Below, piece after piece: positions 1 to 10,942 of a DNA stretch of 32,545 nucleotides. The translations under genes and the position numbers were made by a program. Source of the DNA: Coemansia sp. RSA 1804. Its lineage: Eukaryota > Kickxellomycota > Kickxellomycetes > Kickxellales > Kickxellaceae. The first letter of the stretch is position 1. Every line of letters starts with the position of its first letter. The stretch is from assembly GCA_027578815.1 (NCBI GenBank), contig JANBTH010000129.1, forward strand, positions 1-32,545. Reading direction: 5' to 3'. The notes beneath the pieces were generated by a model that searched no databases, was not told where the DNA came from, and saw only the letters and a list, made by a program, of their open reading frames with translations.

Positions 1-37
1 ACCAAACACTATAAAACTCGCCCATTATCATCACTCG

Positions 38-85
38 GCACCAGCACCAGCACCTGTACCTGTACCTGTGCCTGTACCCGTATCA
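38..85 (+). repeat. Hexanucleotide (CCAGCA/CCTGTA) repeat, perhaps the end of an upstream gene
   Basis: Short tandem hexamers of the type CCAGCA then CCTGTA. One forward frame is open from base 2 to a TAA at 92-94 and reads alternating Ala-Pro then Val-Pro dipeptides before the stop. This could be the C-terminus of a plus-strand gene that began before the window, or simply a repeat in the promoter of the next gene. With only 30 codons visible I cannot decide. The remainder to base 283 is AT-rich leader with no other gene visible. Confidence 0.35.
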
Positions 86-283
86 GACAGCTAAAAGAAA
101 TACATTATTGTTATACCCTGTGCACCCGTCTTACATCTAATTTTTTTGTTGATAGCACACCCTTAAAAAGAAAAGCGGCAAAACCACAAAGCAGAGATAT
201 ATTGTGAGGCTTATTCTTATTTTTCTCAGAAGACCCCAACAACAGCACCTAGCACACAAAAGAACAACGTTCACAGCATAAAA

Positions 284-3200
284 ATGTCTCGTCCACAGCC
301 ATCCCAGCGCCAGCAAGCGAAAGAAATAGCAGCACCTGCTCCTTCTTCTTCGGCTGCTAGGCCTCGTCAGCGCACTCCGCCTCGCGACTCGTCGTCCGGA
401 CACACTCCCGAGCAGCAAGGCTCCGTTGAAAGCTCCGAGAACGAAGACAGCCTTGAAGGAAGCCCTGAAGAAGGCTTTGACGACAGCAACACCGGTATGT
501 ATCTTTCAAACCATAGCCCTTGTCTTCTTGCACCCGACAAGGGGTTTGTGGAGCAAGGGCATAAAAACTAGCGCTGTCTAGCGGCCATATCGAATGTCTG
601 CTTTCCTCCCCTTTTGCTGACTTTATTCCAAACACTGCTGACAATGCCTGACACGGCACGTGTATATTCTGGTTTTGTCATTTGCACTATTCTTGGCTGC
701 AAGCGGCGGAATTTCTTTTTTGTTCGCTTTTTTGTAGGCGCGTCCGGCACAAAGTCTCGCCAGCGTCAGAGGCGAGACTCTTCTGCAGCATCTGGAGAGC
801 AGGATATCTCGGACCAGCAAACAAAGCATGGAGGGGGTCGTAAAGGTGAGTAAATCCAATCCAATACACTTTTTGAACAAGGGGCAACGGCTGAAAATAA
901 GGCATCGCAAGTATTTCCGTTGCTATTGTTCTTGCTATTGCTCTTGTTGTTCTCTTTTCTTTCTTCGTTTGCTTCTGGTTGTTCAAGAGCCAAAGATGTT
1001 CTATATACGATAGATGGATGGCCCTCAGCATTGACAAAGCCTCCGTGTATCTGTTGTTGCGTTGGATTCCTTTTGGCCTTTGTTTTTGCCTTTTCCTCCT
1101 TTCTACGTCCCTGACAAAGATGCAATTTCCGTAGCATAATGTAATGTCCAACTAAACAGTCTAATTTTGTGCCTGTCTGATTCGTCCGTTCTTCGTTCCG
1201 CATTCTGGGATTGTTTTGCTTTGCGGTTTCAAGTTTGGTAGGCGGATCGACAAAACACATTCCGTGCAAGTTCTACAAACATGGAAATTGCACTGCTGGT
1301 TCCAACTGCTTTTTCTCGCATGATATGAACATCCACGTTGAGAAGCCGGTGTGCAAATACTTTGTAAAGGGTAATTGCAGATACGGGAGCAAGTGTGCGT
1401 TAGTGCACATTGACCAAAACGATAGCAGCCCTCTAGCCCGTCCGCTAAAGACTGGAAGCAACAACAACAACAACAATAGCAGCAGCAGCACCAACAATGG
1501 ACGTAATGCGCAAGCTACTCGGGGTGGCTCTGGTAGCAGCGGAAATGGTGGTTTCCCGCAAAAGGGGGGTGCACGCAATGGACCAGGCGCTAGTGGCTTC
1601 TCGAAGAAAGAAGCTGCTGCAGCTGCGAACGGAGGATTGGGCGATAGTGCTGGCCGCACATCGAGTGGCCGTCAGAGCGGCTTCTCAGGCCCCGAAAACA
1701 AGATGTCGTTATTGCCACGAACCACCGCGTTCAATCAAGGTGTTGCTGGCAACAGAACTACATCAACTGCCAGCCCCCAGGACGACTCCGCGGACAGCGT
1801 CGGATCTAACGACAATGACATCACCGATGCATTCCACCCCGCCGGAGTATGGGCTCCTGGGGCAATTGGATCGGCACTTCGCGAAGATCGCCACAAGGCT
1901 AACCAGAAGAACAGCACCATCGCTAAAAACCGCGCCCTTCAAAGCGACTCTGGCGTGTTTGAGTTTGGCCAGGCATCGATGTACGGGCTTACCGATGAGG
2001 ACACTGACGGCATTGACAGCGTTCTCTTTGGAGAGCAACATGGCAGTAACTTTGACTCGCCACTCCGCTCCAGCTCTGATGCTGTTGGAAGCCATGGCAC
2101 CAACACTAAATCACAGCCGATCCCAAATGCCGGAGCCTCGGGCTTTAGCCGTCCGTTCCGCGGCGGAGATGGTACACACGCACACGGCGGACTGAGCATG
2201 CAGGACAGCATGCGCATCGACAACCTCGCGTTATCGCACGGCGCAGCACACCAGCCATTTGCTGGGTCTCCATTCTTGTCAAGCTCCATTCCGCTGTTAG
2301 ATCAGTTTAGAGATATCACGCGTGCAGCAGACACCTCTCCAAGCGCAGGCGGATCGCCAATGGCACAGTCGTTTGCTCGCAGCCCACACGGAGATGCCTC
2401 AAGCCATTTGGCGAACCGGCATGCATTTGCTGCCGTGAGCGGAAGCACATTGATGCAGGACACACCTGCACTTGAAGATATTGGCAGCACACTCCGCGTG
2501 GGATATCATGGATCCCTTCAGCAGCAGCAGCAGCAGCAGCATCTCAATCCAATCCACAAACCCGCGCGCAATGGAATTGAGGGGCCAAGGCTAGGACATC
2601 TCGACATGTCGCCGGCCATGGATCCTTTTGGAGGTGCTCGTTCGGTTCCACGCAATGTGGAGCTATTCGGGCGCTCATTCCGCTCATCAAGCCTTGCAAA
2701 TGATAGCGAGCCGCTTAGTCCTTTGGCGTTGCTTGCTACTGGCGCAGAACATAACGACAATAACGATGCCTATACAAAACCTCAAGCCGAAAAACAGCTG
2801 GGTAGCTCGTTGGCAGGCGCTAATCGACAGGCAGTTTCCGGCCGCTTCCGCTCAAACAGCCACATTCTGTCGCCCACCCTTTCTGGACTTTCCACCATTA
2901 CAGATGGGAAGACTATTGGAAACAATGTGGACCATCGCGATGCGGTCAGGTCGTTCCAGGTTAGCTCACAGAACAGTCCGTTTCTGTCTAGGGACGGCCA
3001 AGGCGGCGGATATTCGTTGATGGACATACACTCGCTTCCCTTTGACAGCCCATTCATGGCGGATGGCAACAACACAAACAAAAGCCCGGGAATGGGCGGC
3101 ATCTGGGATAACTACGGGCCGTATCCGAGCACTGACATCTCGTATCAGCAGCAGCGTCAGAACCGGACGCAGTCGGTAAATACGCATAGGCAGCCTGCGA

Positions 3201-3754
3201 GCTATCAATCACCTTTTGCTTCTGCGGTCGGAAGTATCCAAAATGAGTACGCAAAAAGCGGCATGGGCTCACAACTTGATGGCTCACGACCGGGAGCCAT
3301 TGGACAAAGGCTAAGAGCACAAAACAACACAGCCATGGGCATGATACCCTCGGGGCTGTCTAACAGCTTTACAGGCGGTTCTCAACTCAGCAACTTGTTC
3401 GGTAGCAGAAAGTTGAGCCTATCTACAGAAGACCCAGCCCAAGCCAACAATGGAAGACTTGGTCATGGCAATGCCGCTGGAGGCAGCGCAAACGGATCCT
3501 CGGCGGCTTCAGATGGCTACGATGACATGTTTGAGCTTGAGCAGGATGTTCCTCCCCGCAGTTTTGCCACGAGTGGAGCGAATAACCTAGTGGCACCTAA
3601 TCCTCAGTTCATTTCCATGGAAGGGTTTGCGCAAAGGCTTTCAAGACTAACAGCATCCGGTCATGGCGACAGTAGTTCAGCAGATTCTGTGAAGACCGAA
3701 GGCATGAAGATGGCTATTCCCACCGCCTCTGCACTATCTAGACCGTCTGTGTAG
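284..3754 (+). CDS. Tandem CCCH zinc-finger protein, spliced (943 aa)
   Basis: Three coding exons: 284-494, 738-845 and 1242-3754. Introns of 243 and 396 nt have GTATGT and GTGAGT donors and TAG acceptors, both in phase 1. Joining them gives an uninterrupted 943-residue protein. A short low-complexity N-terminus leads into two CCCH fingers, each C-x7-C-x5-C-x3-H (C115/C123/C129/H133 and C144/C152/C158/H162). The other ~780 residues are Ser/Asn/Gly-rich and probably disordered, with a polyQ run. The paired fingers resemble the fungal Lee1-like CCCH family; such fingers normally bind RNA, so a post-transcriptional role is likely but inferred. The ATG at 284 lies in an A-rich context, and splicing is required to link it to the fingers. 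The finger assignment is firm; the exact orthologue is not. Confidence 0.85.
2519..2539 (+). repeat. (CAG)7 tract encoding polyglutamine
   Basis: Seven uninterrupted CAG codons inside the CCCH zinc-finger gene encode seven Gln residues. Such tracts are prone to length variation, so this is a candidate polymorphic site within a probably disordered region. Confidence 0.9.
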
Positions 3755-4064
3755 GGTTTGAGCCGCCGATGCCTTTTACGTTGAGGCTTGGAATTATTTG
3801 CTTTCTCTTTTTGCGGTTTCTATTTTTCTTTTAAAACATGTGGCAAATTATAGTTCAAAAACCCCTCACCCTAACCTTGTTACATGTGCCCACAATCCTT
3901 GCTGTCTGCACCTTTTGTTAATCTGTCATCTAAATTACATGGGGATGACTGTGGATTTTGCTGTTTCTGATATGGCATACATTATTGTTTTCCTATTGTA
4001 AAGGCTCCAGTTCTATTTAGATGAAAAAGGTATCCGCGATAGAGGACGCCGCACCAAAAGCTAA
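3755..4064. other. Intergenic region between CCCH gene and TTI2
   Basis: 310 bases with T-rich 3'-UTR-like sequence just after the zinc-finger stop. I see no gene apart from the short upstream ORF listed separately, and no RNA gene. Confidence 0.6.
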
Positions 4065-4068
4065 ATGA
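4021..4068 (+). promoter_or_regulatory. Upstream ORF overlapping the TTI2 start (ATGA)
   Basis: An ATG at 4021 opens a 15-codon reading frame that ends in TGA at 4066-4068. That stop overlaps the presumed TTI2 start ATG at 4065 as ATGA. If the transcript starts upstream of 4021, scanning ribosomes would meet this short ORF first, and the main ORF would be reached by leaky scanning or reinitiation. The main frame has a TAA immediately before its ATG, so a longer unspliced start is excluded. Confidence 0.45.
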
Positions 4069-5507
4069 TCATGACGCAAAAGAACGGCTACAAAGACTTT
4101 TACACCTCGCTTTGGGACGTTGTCAAATGGCCTGTTGACAAAGCAAAGCTGAATGCCAAGCAGATTGCAGACACGATATCCCAGTTCAGCACAGCCATAT
4201 CCAATGCTCCGAATCAGGGGAACAGCACGCTAGAGATTACAAAACAGCAATGGGTCGAATCCCTTGCGGTTGCCTCGAGCTTTGCGGATCCAAGGTTTTG
4301 CTGGACAACGCCAGAAATGCGCGATCGTGCTAACGAATGGATAGCCGAGATTGCAGCGCATTTGGATGGCCATGTGGATACAGGCGTGGACACGGGCACG
4401 GCATCCTTGTACATAGATGCCAGTGTGTTCCGCGATATAACCACGGTGCTTGTGCGTCCTTATTTTGTACCGAGCGACCATAGCAACACGATTGGCCGTC
4501 AACGTGTACAACGCCAGGATCAACAGCGTGACTATACTCTAATGGAGGAAGGAGGAACCGAAGGAGCGAGAGGCAGTGGTTCGCCGTATAAGGATAGCAG
4601 CCGCAGCGACGATGCTCGATGGAGAAAGAATCCGCAATGTATCGCAACGTTCTCGTGGGCCCTTGAGCACCTTTGCGACGAGGCGATAACAGACGCGATC
4701 TCCAGCATTCTCCCGGTAGTCCTTGCTCTTGTGGAGGACCATGAGTGCCAGGCGAAGCTCTGGGGCTTGCGGCTGGCTACGCAGCTGCTTGGTCGCAGCA
4801 AGTGGATCGAGTTTATGCGCAAATCGGGGATTGCCAGCGTGGTTGACAAAAGCGTCGGTGCGTGCCTCTTGTACCGGTCGGATGGCGAGGGCATTGCAGC
4901 AGACCTACTAGGTAGTGCGTTTGAGGCGGCCATTGCATCGGCGCATATTCTTTATAACGATCCGAATAAACCCACGTACTCGCAGGGGTGGTGGCGGTTG
5001 GTCGATAAAGTTGTCTCCAACGAAATGTATGTGAGCGACAATATTGCGGCATCAACCGTGTTGTGCAAGCAGATCGGCATACTCTGTGGTCCGCTGGGCT
5101 ATGCGATTGCCCGCTATCTGCGTCCTCTGGTTGGGATACTTTCTCAGGGACTGCATTCCCCAGTGCATCTTTCACAGGATATCTGCAACCTGCATTTGAC
5201 CATTGTTCAGCAGCTGGCGATACTCGTGGATACATGCCGGCCAAGAATGCACGTGTATGGATCAGAGATCATGGCTGCGTTGGCGTATTCGTGGGCTAGT
5301 AGTAGCATGCAGAACCGAGTGAAGACAAAGGACAATATTGTGGGCCTGGACGAGCTCCAGCGATGCATCATTGACGTTGTGTGCAGACTCGGAAGGATTT
5401 GTCCAGAGATAACGCAGACATGTATAGATCGGCTATGTGTATCGAGGCCAAAGGTTTTTCAGCAGTGGGCATTAGAAAACAAACGACTCGAGAACAAACC
5501 GAATTAG
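4065..5507 (+). CDS. TTI2: TELO2-interacting protein 2 homologue (TTI2)
   Basis: A 480-residue single-exon protein. TTI2 works with Tel2 and Tti1 (the TTT complex) as an Hsp90-linked factor that stabilises PIKK kinases such as Tor, Tel1 and Mec1. The pattern matches the family: an Arg-Pro-Tyr-Phe segment near residues 131-134, a Trp-Arg-Lys-Asn-Pro stretch and helical SWALEHL motif near 186-203, then VEDHECQAKLWGL near 223-235 as in the LDDY..K..G helix of TTI2, followed by alpha-helical repeats to the C-terminus. An acidic/Gly/Ser insert occupies about 160-185. The start could be the ATG at 4065 or at 4071. The gene is convergent with OXR1, with 97 bases between their stops. The call rests on pattern recognition of a weakly conserved HEAT-like family. 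Confidence 0.65.
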   Translation: MIMTQKNGYKDFYTSLWDVVKWPVDKAKLNAKQIADTISQFSTAISNAPNQGNSTLEITKQQWVESLAVASSFADPRFCWTTPEMRDRANEWIAEIAAHLDGHVDTGVDTGTASLYIDASVFRDITTVLVRPYFVPSDHSNTIGRQRVQRQDQQRDYTLMEEGGTEGARGSGSPYKDSSRSDDARWRKNPQCIATFSWALEHLCDEAITDAISSILPVVLALVEDHECQAKLWGLRLATQLLGRSKWIEFMRKSGIASVVDKSVGACLLYRSDGEGIAADLLGSAFEAAIASAHILYNDPNKPTYSQGWWRLVDKVVSNEMYVSDNIAASTVLCKQIGILCGPLGYAIARYLRPLVGILSQGLHSPVHLSQDICNLHLTIVQQLAILVDTCRPRMHVYGSEIMAALAYSWASSSMQNRVKTKDNIVGLDELQRCIIDVVCRLGRICPEITQTCIDRLCVSRPKVFQQWALENKRLENKPN

Positions 5508-5604
5508 AAGATGTTTTGCAAATAATATAAAACACAACTGGAAGAAAACCAATAGTGAATCCAAACTAATTCCCCTTATTTTCTAGCTTTGTTTTAAGCA
5601 GTGC

Positions 5605-7440
5605 TTATGTGGAGTCAAAGGCCCAGATCTCCAAATGCGCAACAACAAACTCCTGCTGCGCATCAATGTCTGCGTTTTTCGGGCTGGACGGATCCAAGCA
5701 AAGCGGCTCATTGTTGAATGTTGGGCAGCGTGCCGAGTAGCCATGAAGGAAATCGCTTTTGAACCACAGCCCAAACTTTCCACGGCCACCACCAACAGCA
5801 ACAAAGTCAGGATCGCAGAGAATAAAGTACTCGTTTCCGCCAGTATACTTGAAGCTCTTTATCGCGTCCTTCCGACGGGATTCGGGGCTGGATCTATACG
5901 CCTTCCAAAGAAAGCACGTTCCTTGGCCATAGAACGACGGAGACAGCCTGATGGGCTCGTTCAGGTACGCTCCAAAGACCTACACACGTACAGCAGATGC
6001 AGAAAGATCAAAATAGATATAGTATCAGCAGAAAATGATCTCAACCGCGAATTCTTTAGCTGACGTAGCCTCCATTCTGGGATACTGTGCTTGTTGCTGC
6101 AGAAATAAAAAAGAACTCACCTTTCCCTTTGTGTCCTTGATAGCCAGCAGAATGGCCTTTTCGTTCGCACAGAGATCCAACATTGTGTGGATGCTGAATC
6201 CGTGCTGGTCGATGCTGTAAACAAGGCGCCAATTCTTTGCTAGGCGCTGCTGGACAGGCAGCAACGGACGGAGCTTGTTGGCAACCGTTTGAGTAAGAGC
6301 CTTGGGCGTATCGTCTTTTCTACCGACTAGCTGAACAGGCGGGCGAGCCGGGCGACCTGTTTCTGCTGCTGCGCTGTTCTTGGAATGGCCAGCAGCGCTG
6401 CTGATGTGCGGAATAGTAAGTGGCGTGTTCATTGCTTCGTCTGTTGCCTTTGTCATCTGAATATCTGGCAATGAGCTTGTGCCAATCACGCCTGGCGAGT
6501 AGGAGGAAGCGACATGGTTCTCTGCCATGCTGTGTTGAGACGCAAGCAGACTCTCGCGGCTGCTGCTTTTGCTGCTGCCACTGTTGGTTGCGACGGCTGT
6601 ACTCCCTTGGGTGTTGCTTCTTCCGTCATTAGACTGCTGGAGGCTCAGGCTGCCATCGCGCTGCAAGAAAGAAGGGGGAGAAGAGGTGGGATCCAGCGAT
6701 GTGTACTGGGTGTTGGAGCCGCCAGTATGCGTGGCAAACTTGTGCAGGTTCATGATAAGAGAATGGGCAGGCGAGCTGGGCAAATGTACATTGGCTGGAG
6801 AATTGGCTGGAGAATTAGCTATGTGCAAATTGGAATGTCCTTCTTCGAGTCTAGGCCCATTAGCAGCGCTAGAAGAAGGAGGGCCGGAGGACTTTGAAAA
6901 GACGTGACCGAGTGCTGAGGCAGGTGGTGGTGGGGGCTCAAAGGTAAAATAGGTGGAGTGAAGAGCGAATTCGGACTCGCAAGAGTCGGGGACAATGTCA
7001 AATAGCCTTTCAAAATTATTGCGAGGAGGAGAAATAAGCGGAAGCAAGCTTGAGGGAAAAGACTGGACATTGAAAAAGGTGGAGGAAGTGGGTTTGCAAT
7101 AAAGAAGAGGGGATAAGAGGGGTGGCTCGGCCGATGACGGGCATTGCTGGTCAAGGGGGTTGCCGGCGCTGCCGACGAAAAGAGGAGGAGAGCTAGACTC
7201 AGGCCGACACTCCACAGTGGTTGACGAAATGGATACTAGGGGCTCGCAGCTCCACGGAGTCGAGGCGGCGGTTGCATGCCTCGCCACGCCTACCGTCGCC
7301 TCTGCTACCATTTCCACTGACGCAGATGCGGATGCAATGCTCTTCTGCCTGCACCTGCCTGTGCTCCTTACCTGTCCGGGTTTCAGCTGCATGGGCAGGA
7401 TTGCTGACCCGCTTGAATGCCTGCGCCTGTTTGCAAGCAT
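5605..7440 (-). CDS. OXR1: TLDc-domain oxidation-resistance protein (OXR1-like), spliced
   Basis: Minus-strand exons 6121-7440 and 5605-5979 are separated by a 141-nt intron (GTGAGT donor, TAG acceptor, phase 0). The predicted protein is 564 aa. TLDc (about 386-564) begins LRPLLPVQQRLAKNW and continues through WRLVYSIDQHGFSI. Across the splice come VFGAYLNEPI, GNEYFILCDPD, the glycine-rich GGGRGKFGLW and the family-typical C-terminal HLEIWAF. TLDc proteins protect against oxidative stress, and yeast Oxr1 also promotes V-ATPase disassembly. The N-terminal ~370 residues are Ser/Pro-rich and low complexity. The first in-frame ATG is at 7440; upstream sequence is TTG/GTT repeats. A CAG|GTAAGG donor-like site at 7372-7371 suggests the N-terminus may contain a further intron, so the first ~100 residues are uncertain. 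Confidence 0.85.
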
Positions 7441-8154
7441 AGCAACAACAACAACAACAGCAACAACACAATATGGTGTGCTTTTGGTCTGAATCAGCAA
7501 AAAGCCAATTAAACAGACTTTCCATACAATAGAAAAGTAAAAGAATGCGTTATTTGAAAAAAGAAACAATATCGCATGGTGAGCGCCAAGAACGCAACGA
7601 AAAGAAAAGGGGATGTGGGGGCCATTTTAACGAAATGGCGGAAAATGTTTGTTATTATACTTTTTCATGGCTAATAATGCATAAAAGCCAGAGCACAGAA
7701 TACGGAGCAAATGAGTTCTTTGTATAAATCACACATGCCTTCTCATTGCCTTGAATGATGCCACCGCACACTCAGGGTTGGATCATTTATCATTCTTTCT
7801 TTTATTTCCTTGCTGAAAAGGATGCACCTTTTTTCCCTGCTATTCTTTGATCCCGTGGCCAATTCTGGCTTGAACGGAATATGAGACACACAAGTAATCT
7901 CTGTTCATGTGACCAATGCTGGTATTTATTATAAAACCAATGTAGGCTATGTGAATATGGTGATTGAAATTCCAAGAAAAACTATTGAAAACTGCCTAAA
8001 GAAACTTCCGCTTCAATCTCATGCTCAGATGGCTCATTTAATAGGTTGCACACACTTAACGCCTCATCGGTAAATGCATATTACTAGTTGTAGTGATTAC
8101 TAAAGTTAAAGGAAAAGTAAAGTAAAACAGTGAGATGTGAGCAAAGAGATACAG

Positions 8155-8171
8155 AGTTTATATAGCAGGCA
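8155..8171 (+). repeat. Direct repeat, copy 1
   Basis: A 17-base identical core (AGTTTATATAGCAGGCA) recurs exactly 1020 bases downstream at 9175. Flanks of roughly 20 bases on the left and 40 on the right are also alignable with mismatches. The TATATA-like core could belong to a decayed promoter or terminal repeat of a mobile element. Confidence 0.6.
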
Positions 8172-8832
8172 AATTGTACACAGCCCTTTGTATGAATGCA
8201 CACAGTTGGATTTTAAAAGCATAAGAAAATGTAAAAAGAAATTCAAAAAACAGAGCATCGCAGGCAAAAGAAAAATTTATTAAACAGATATGAAAAGATA
8301 CATCTAATTGTAACCTGCCCATTTCTTTCTTTTTTTCTTAATTTAAGTATTGTAGGTGTATCTTGTTTAGAATAGTTGCTAAATCTTTACAACTGCAACT
8401 AGCATATATTGAATCGTGATATGGAAACTCACTACAGGGTTTCTGGATGTTTTTCTCTTTGAGCTGCTTTCAGTTTTCTGCCATTATGGTGTAATACGAT
8501 ATATTGAAAATAAAAAAGAATAGCCAAGGAAAACCTACTAGGATTCCACATTAAATCCTATAAAGTCTGACCTTATATACCCACAGAACACTACTTGGTT
8601 TAATTTTATGACATTAATAGTAAGTTTAAGTTTCTAGCCTTTCTTTTTATAAACTCAAGGTTTAAACACTATTAACTGATTACCCCCGGTGTTTTTGCAA
8701 GCCTCAATTTTTATTGTTAAAGCGCCTAACATTTTCTTTTCTAAAGCCAAAATTAGAGTGTGCGCTATGACTGAGCTGCAGTCTTTATATGCAGCTAAAC
8801 ATAATTCTACCTACCTTAAACTATGTAGAATC

Positions 8833-9057
8833 TTACTCTTCGATTTCTGGAAGCTTAAATTTTTTGTTTTGTCTTCCACACATTTTTCTTGCATCAGCAG
8901 CATGCCTAGAATCAAAGAAGCCTAATGATTCCCCTTTAAGACTACGGATTTCAAAGACCTCTTGCCCATTTATAACTTTATTATATACTTTAAGCTCTTC
9001 TCTAGCCTTATCGATAGAATCTTGAACCTCCTCCTTAGCAAACTTTTTAATGGACAT
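8833..9057 (-). CDS. Small hypothetical ORF or gene relic (74 aa)
   Basis: The ORF starts at an ATG on the minus strand and reads a charged helical N-terminus (KKFAKEEVQDSIDKAREEL) followed by GQEVFEIRSLKGESLGFFD. Composition looks more protein-like than the surrounding sequence, but I recognise no family. Further minus-strand open stretches lie just upstream (9100-9536 and 9511-9600), so this may be the last exon of a decayed repeat gene rather than a functional gene. Confidence 0.25.
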   Translation of the reverse strand: MSIKKFAKEEVQDSIDKAREELKVYNKVINGQEVFEIRSLKGESLGFFDSRHAADARKMCGRQNKKFKLPEIEE

Positions 9058-9174
9058 ATTGATTATCAAGGTAAATGGAGTGTTTGTGCTAATCCTTAAA
9101 GTCTACTTGCTGTAGTAATAATTTCAGGTAAAGAACATTTAAGACAAAAGGAGTAAGCTTTGAACAGAGAAAAC

Positions 9175-9191
9175 AGTTTATATAGCAGGCA
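9175..9191 (+). repeat. Direct repeat, copy 2
   Basis: Second copy of the 17-base core found at 8155-8171, in the same orientation. It is preceded by an A/G-rich segment in both places and followed by alignable sequence such as the paired stretches beginning ATTGTACACA and ATTCTAGACA. Confidence 0.6.
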
Positions 9192-10228
9192 GATTCTAGA
9201 CAACTCTGCGTAGAAGTTTACATATGTATCTGATTTACGTAATAATGTCATAATCATTGCGTAGTGATCACAGCAGTCAAGAGCTGCCCAAAAAATTAAA
9301 ATATTATAGTGATTTCCCCCCCAACATATCATATCGCTAATGACATTTCTTGTACTGTCTGCTGTTAACAAGCAAAAGCTTTTTACCTTTTTTATGGCTA
9401 AGTCTACCCGAGTCAAATCATCTAGAATCATTTTGTCATTATATACGTCATGATTTTCTGTCATTAGTGTTATTTCATGGCTTTCTCTGTCTTGTTTTAG
9501 ATTTGAACTTTTAGCTTGCTTTTGCAACCTCTCCAATCATTCTGCCATCGTAGTCATACACGGTGTGCAAGATTATTAAGATTAACAGATTATTCAATGG
9601 TTGCAAGAAAAACAGATTTAGTGAAGGAAAAACAAGAACGACTTGGAAATAAACAAAGAAACTAGATGTAAAAGAATAAAAAGAAAACTGCCAATTGCCC
9701 CTCATGGTCTTTATTATCCAGCCTATTGTCCTGTCACTGAGATGGCGTGGAATAGCTAGATTCTGAAGGTCCAGCCTAGGACTGTTACTCAGTATACTAG
9801 CTGACAGGTTCTCAATAGCAATTATATTTATTTTTTATTCAAGAGTATGTTCAACTTTGTCAACAACCCGGATTATCTATTCAAAAGGCTTGGTTGGCTA
9901 AATTATACTAGAGTATATACAAGGTCACCTAAACAGATTCGCTCACGAGAGATGTATTTCTAAAATTATTACATGGCATATAACATACTTTTGAGTAATA
10001 GAAGTTCAATTGGTAATACATACGGACCTCGAAATCGTCTCTGTCAGTGTACATTTTGTGTGCCGCTTCCAAAGGAAGCATTGTATCAATATGTTTTAGA
10101 ATCATCCTCTAAAGGTCTACAGGAATGTCGTTCAGTGGTGGTATAGAAAATACCATATCGGGCAACCATTCCTGTTGTTGTAGTGCAACGATTGATGTTG
10201 ATGGGATGCGTACACCAGGATGAACAAG

Positions 10229-10293
10229 GTACAGTAGTGGCCACCCAATCCTCACCTTTTTTGATTGTTCTATTTTTTTTCTGATTTCCAAAG
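10229..10293 (-). repeat. Inverted repeat, copy 1 (coding relic)
   Basis: Read on the minus strand, about 60 of these 65 bases match the plus strand at 11421-11488 with a few substitutions and a small length change in an A run. The minus-strand translation includes IKKGEDWVATTV, shared with the other copy. The two base differences inside that segment (GAG/GAA, ACT/ACC) are synonymous in this frame. The surrounding minus-strand ORF (10086-10322) has no recognised domain. Confidence 0.6.
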
Positions 10294-10869
10294 CTTATGA
10301 TTAGCTTTTTCAAGACTGGCATTTTAGCTTAGATTTTGTCATTAAAGGTTGAAAGTTTTAGATATTGTTTAGTGTGGGTTATATAATAAAGAAAAAAGCG
10401 TTGAGCATTTCGAATAGCAAATGAAAGCTATTAAAAGGATATAAGCGCTGGGAGTTATTAGAAAGCAAAGGAACCATTTCCTAACATAGAAGGCCCGGTT
10501 CTTCATTTATACTACTAGCATACCTTGGCACTACTGATATTCTAACTGACTGTTAAGCATTTGGTAGACCTATTTTACATGTAATGTAAAAGCTAATGGC
10601 ACCTCACTGTGTGACAGTATTAGAATTGTCATAACATGGCCTCCACATGCCCACTGTCAGTGGTAAGGAAGGTTAAGTCCTGTCTTGATCTAACTTGTCA
10701 TATGCTAGCACATCACCCTCTCTCATCATAAAATACTCGGTTTTTATTAATGTTTATTAATAGAATCAAAAAGTTTAATTGTTAGCCTATTTATTAAATA
10801 ACGAGAAAAGGCAAATAATACCCTATTTTACTAGTAAAATGAAGCAATAATCCACATCGCTAACCCTGT

Positions 10870-10942
10870 TGAGTAGTGGTTTAATGGGCTAAAATCCCAG
10901 GCATGCAAGTTACCAGCCTGTAGTCCGAATCTCAACCAAATG
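10870..10942 (+). other. tRNA-like Pol III A-box/B-box motif (degenerate)
   Basis: TGGTTTAATGG at 10877-10887 fits the tRNA A-box consensus fully. GTCCGAATC at 10923-10931 is one substitution away from the B-box core GTTCGAATC. The 46-base spacing from tRNA position 8 to position 53 is right for a tRNA. However, the acceptor, T and anticodon stems do not pair well, so this is not a functional tRNA; it may be a tRNA pseudogene, a SINE head or coincidence. Confidence 0.2.

Noticed and set aside
3867..3876. Telomere-like CCCTAACC
   Set aside because: A single copy only, in a 3' UTR; no array.
7371..7372. Definite extra intron in the OXR1 N-terminus
   Set aside because: The CAG|GTAAGG donor is good, but no clear matching acceptor was found, so I kept the unspliced frame and noted the uncertainty.
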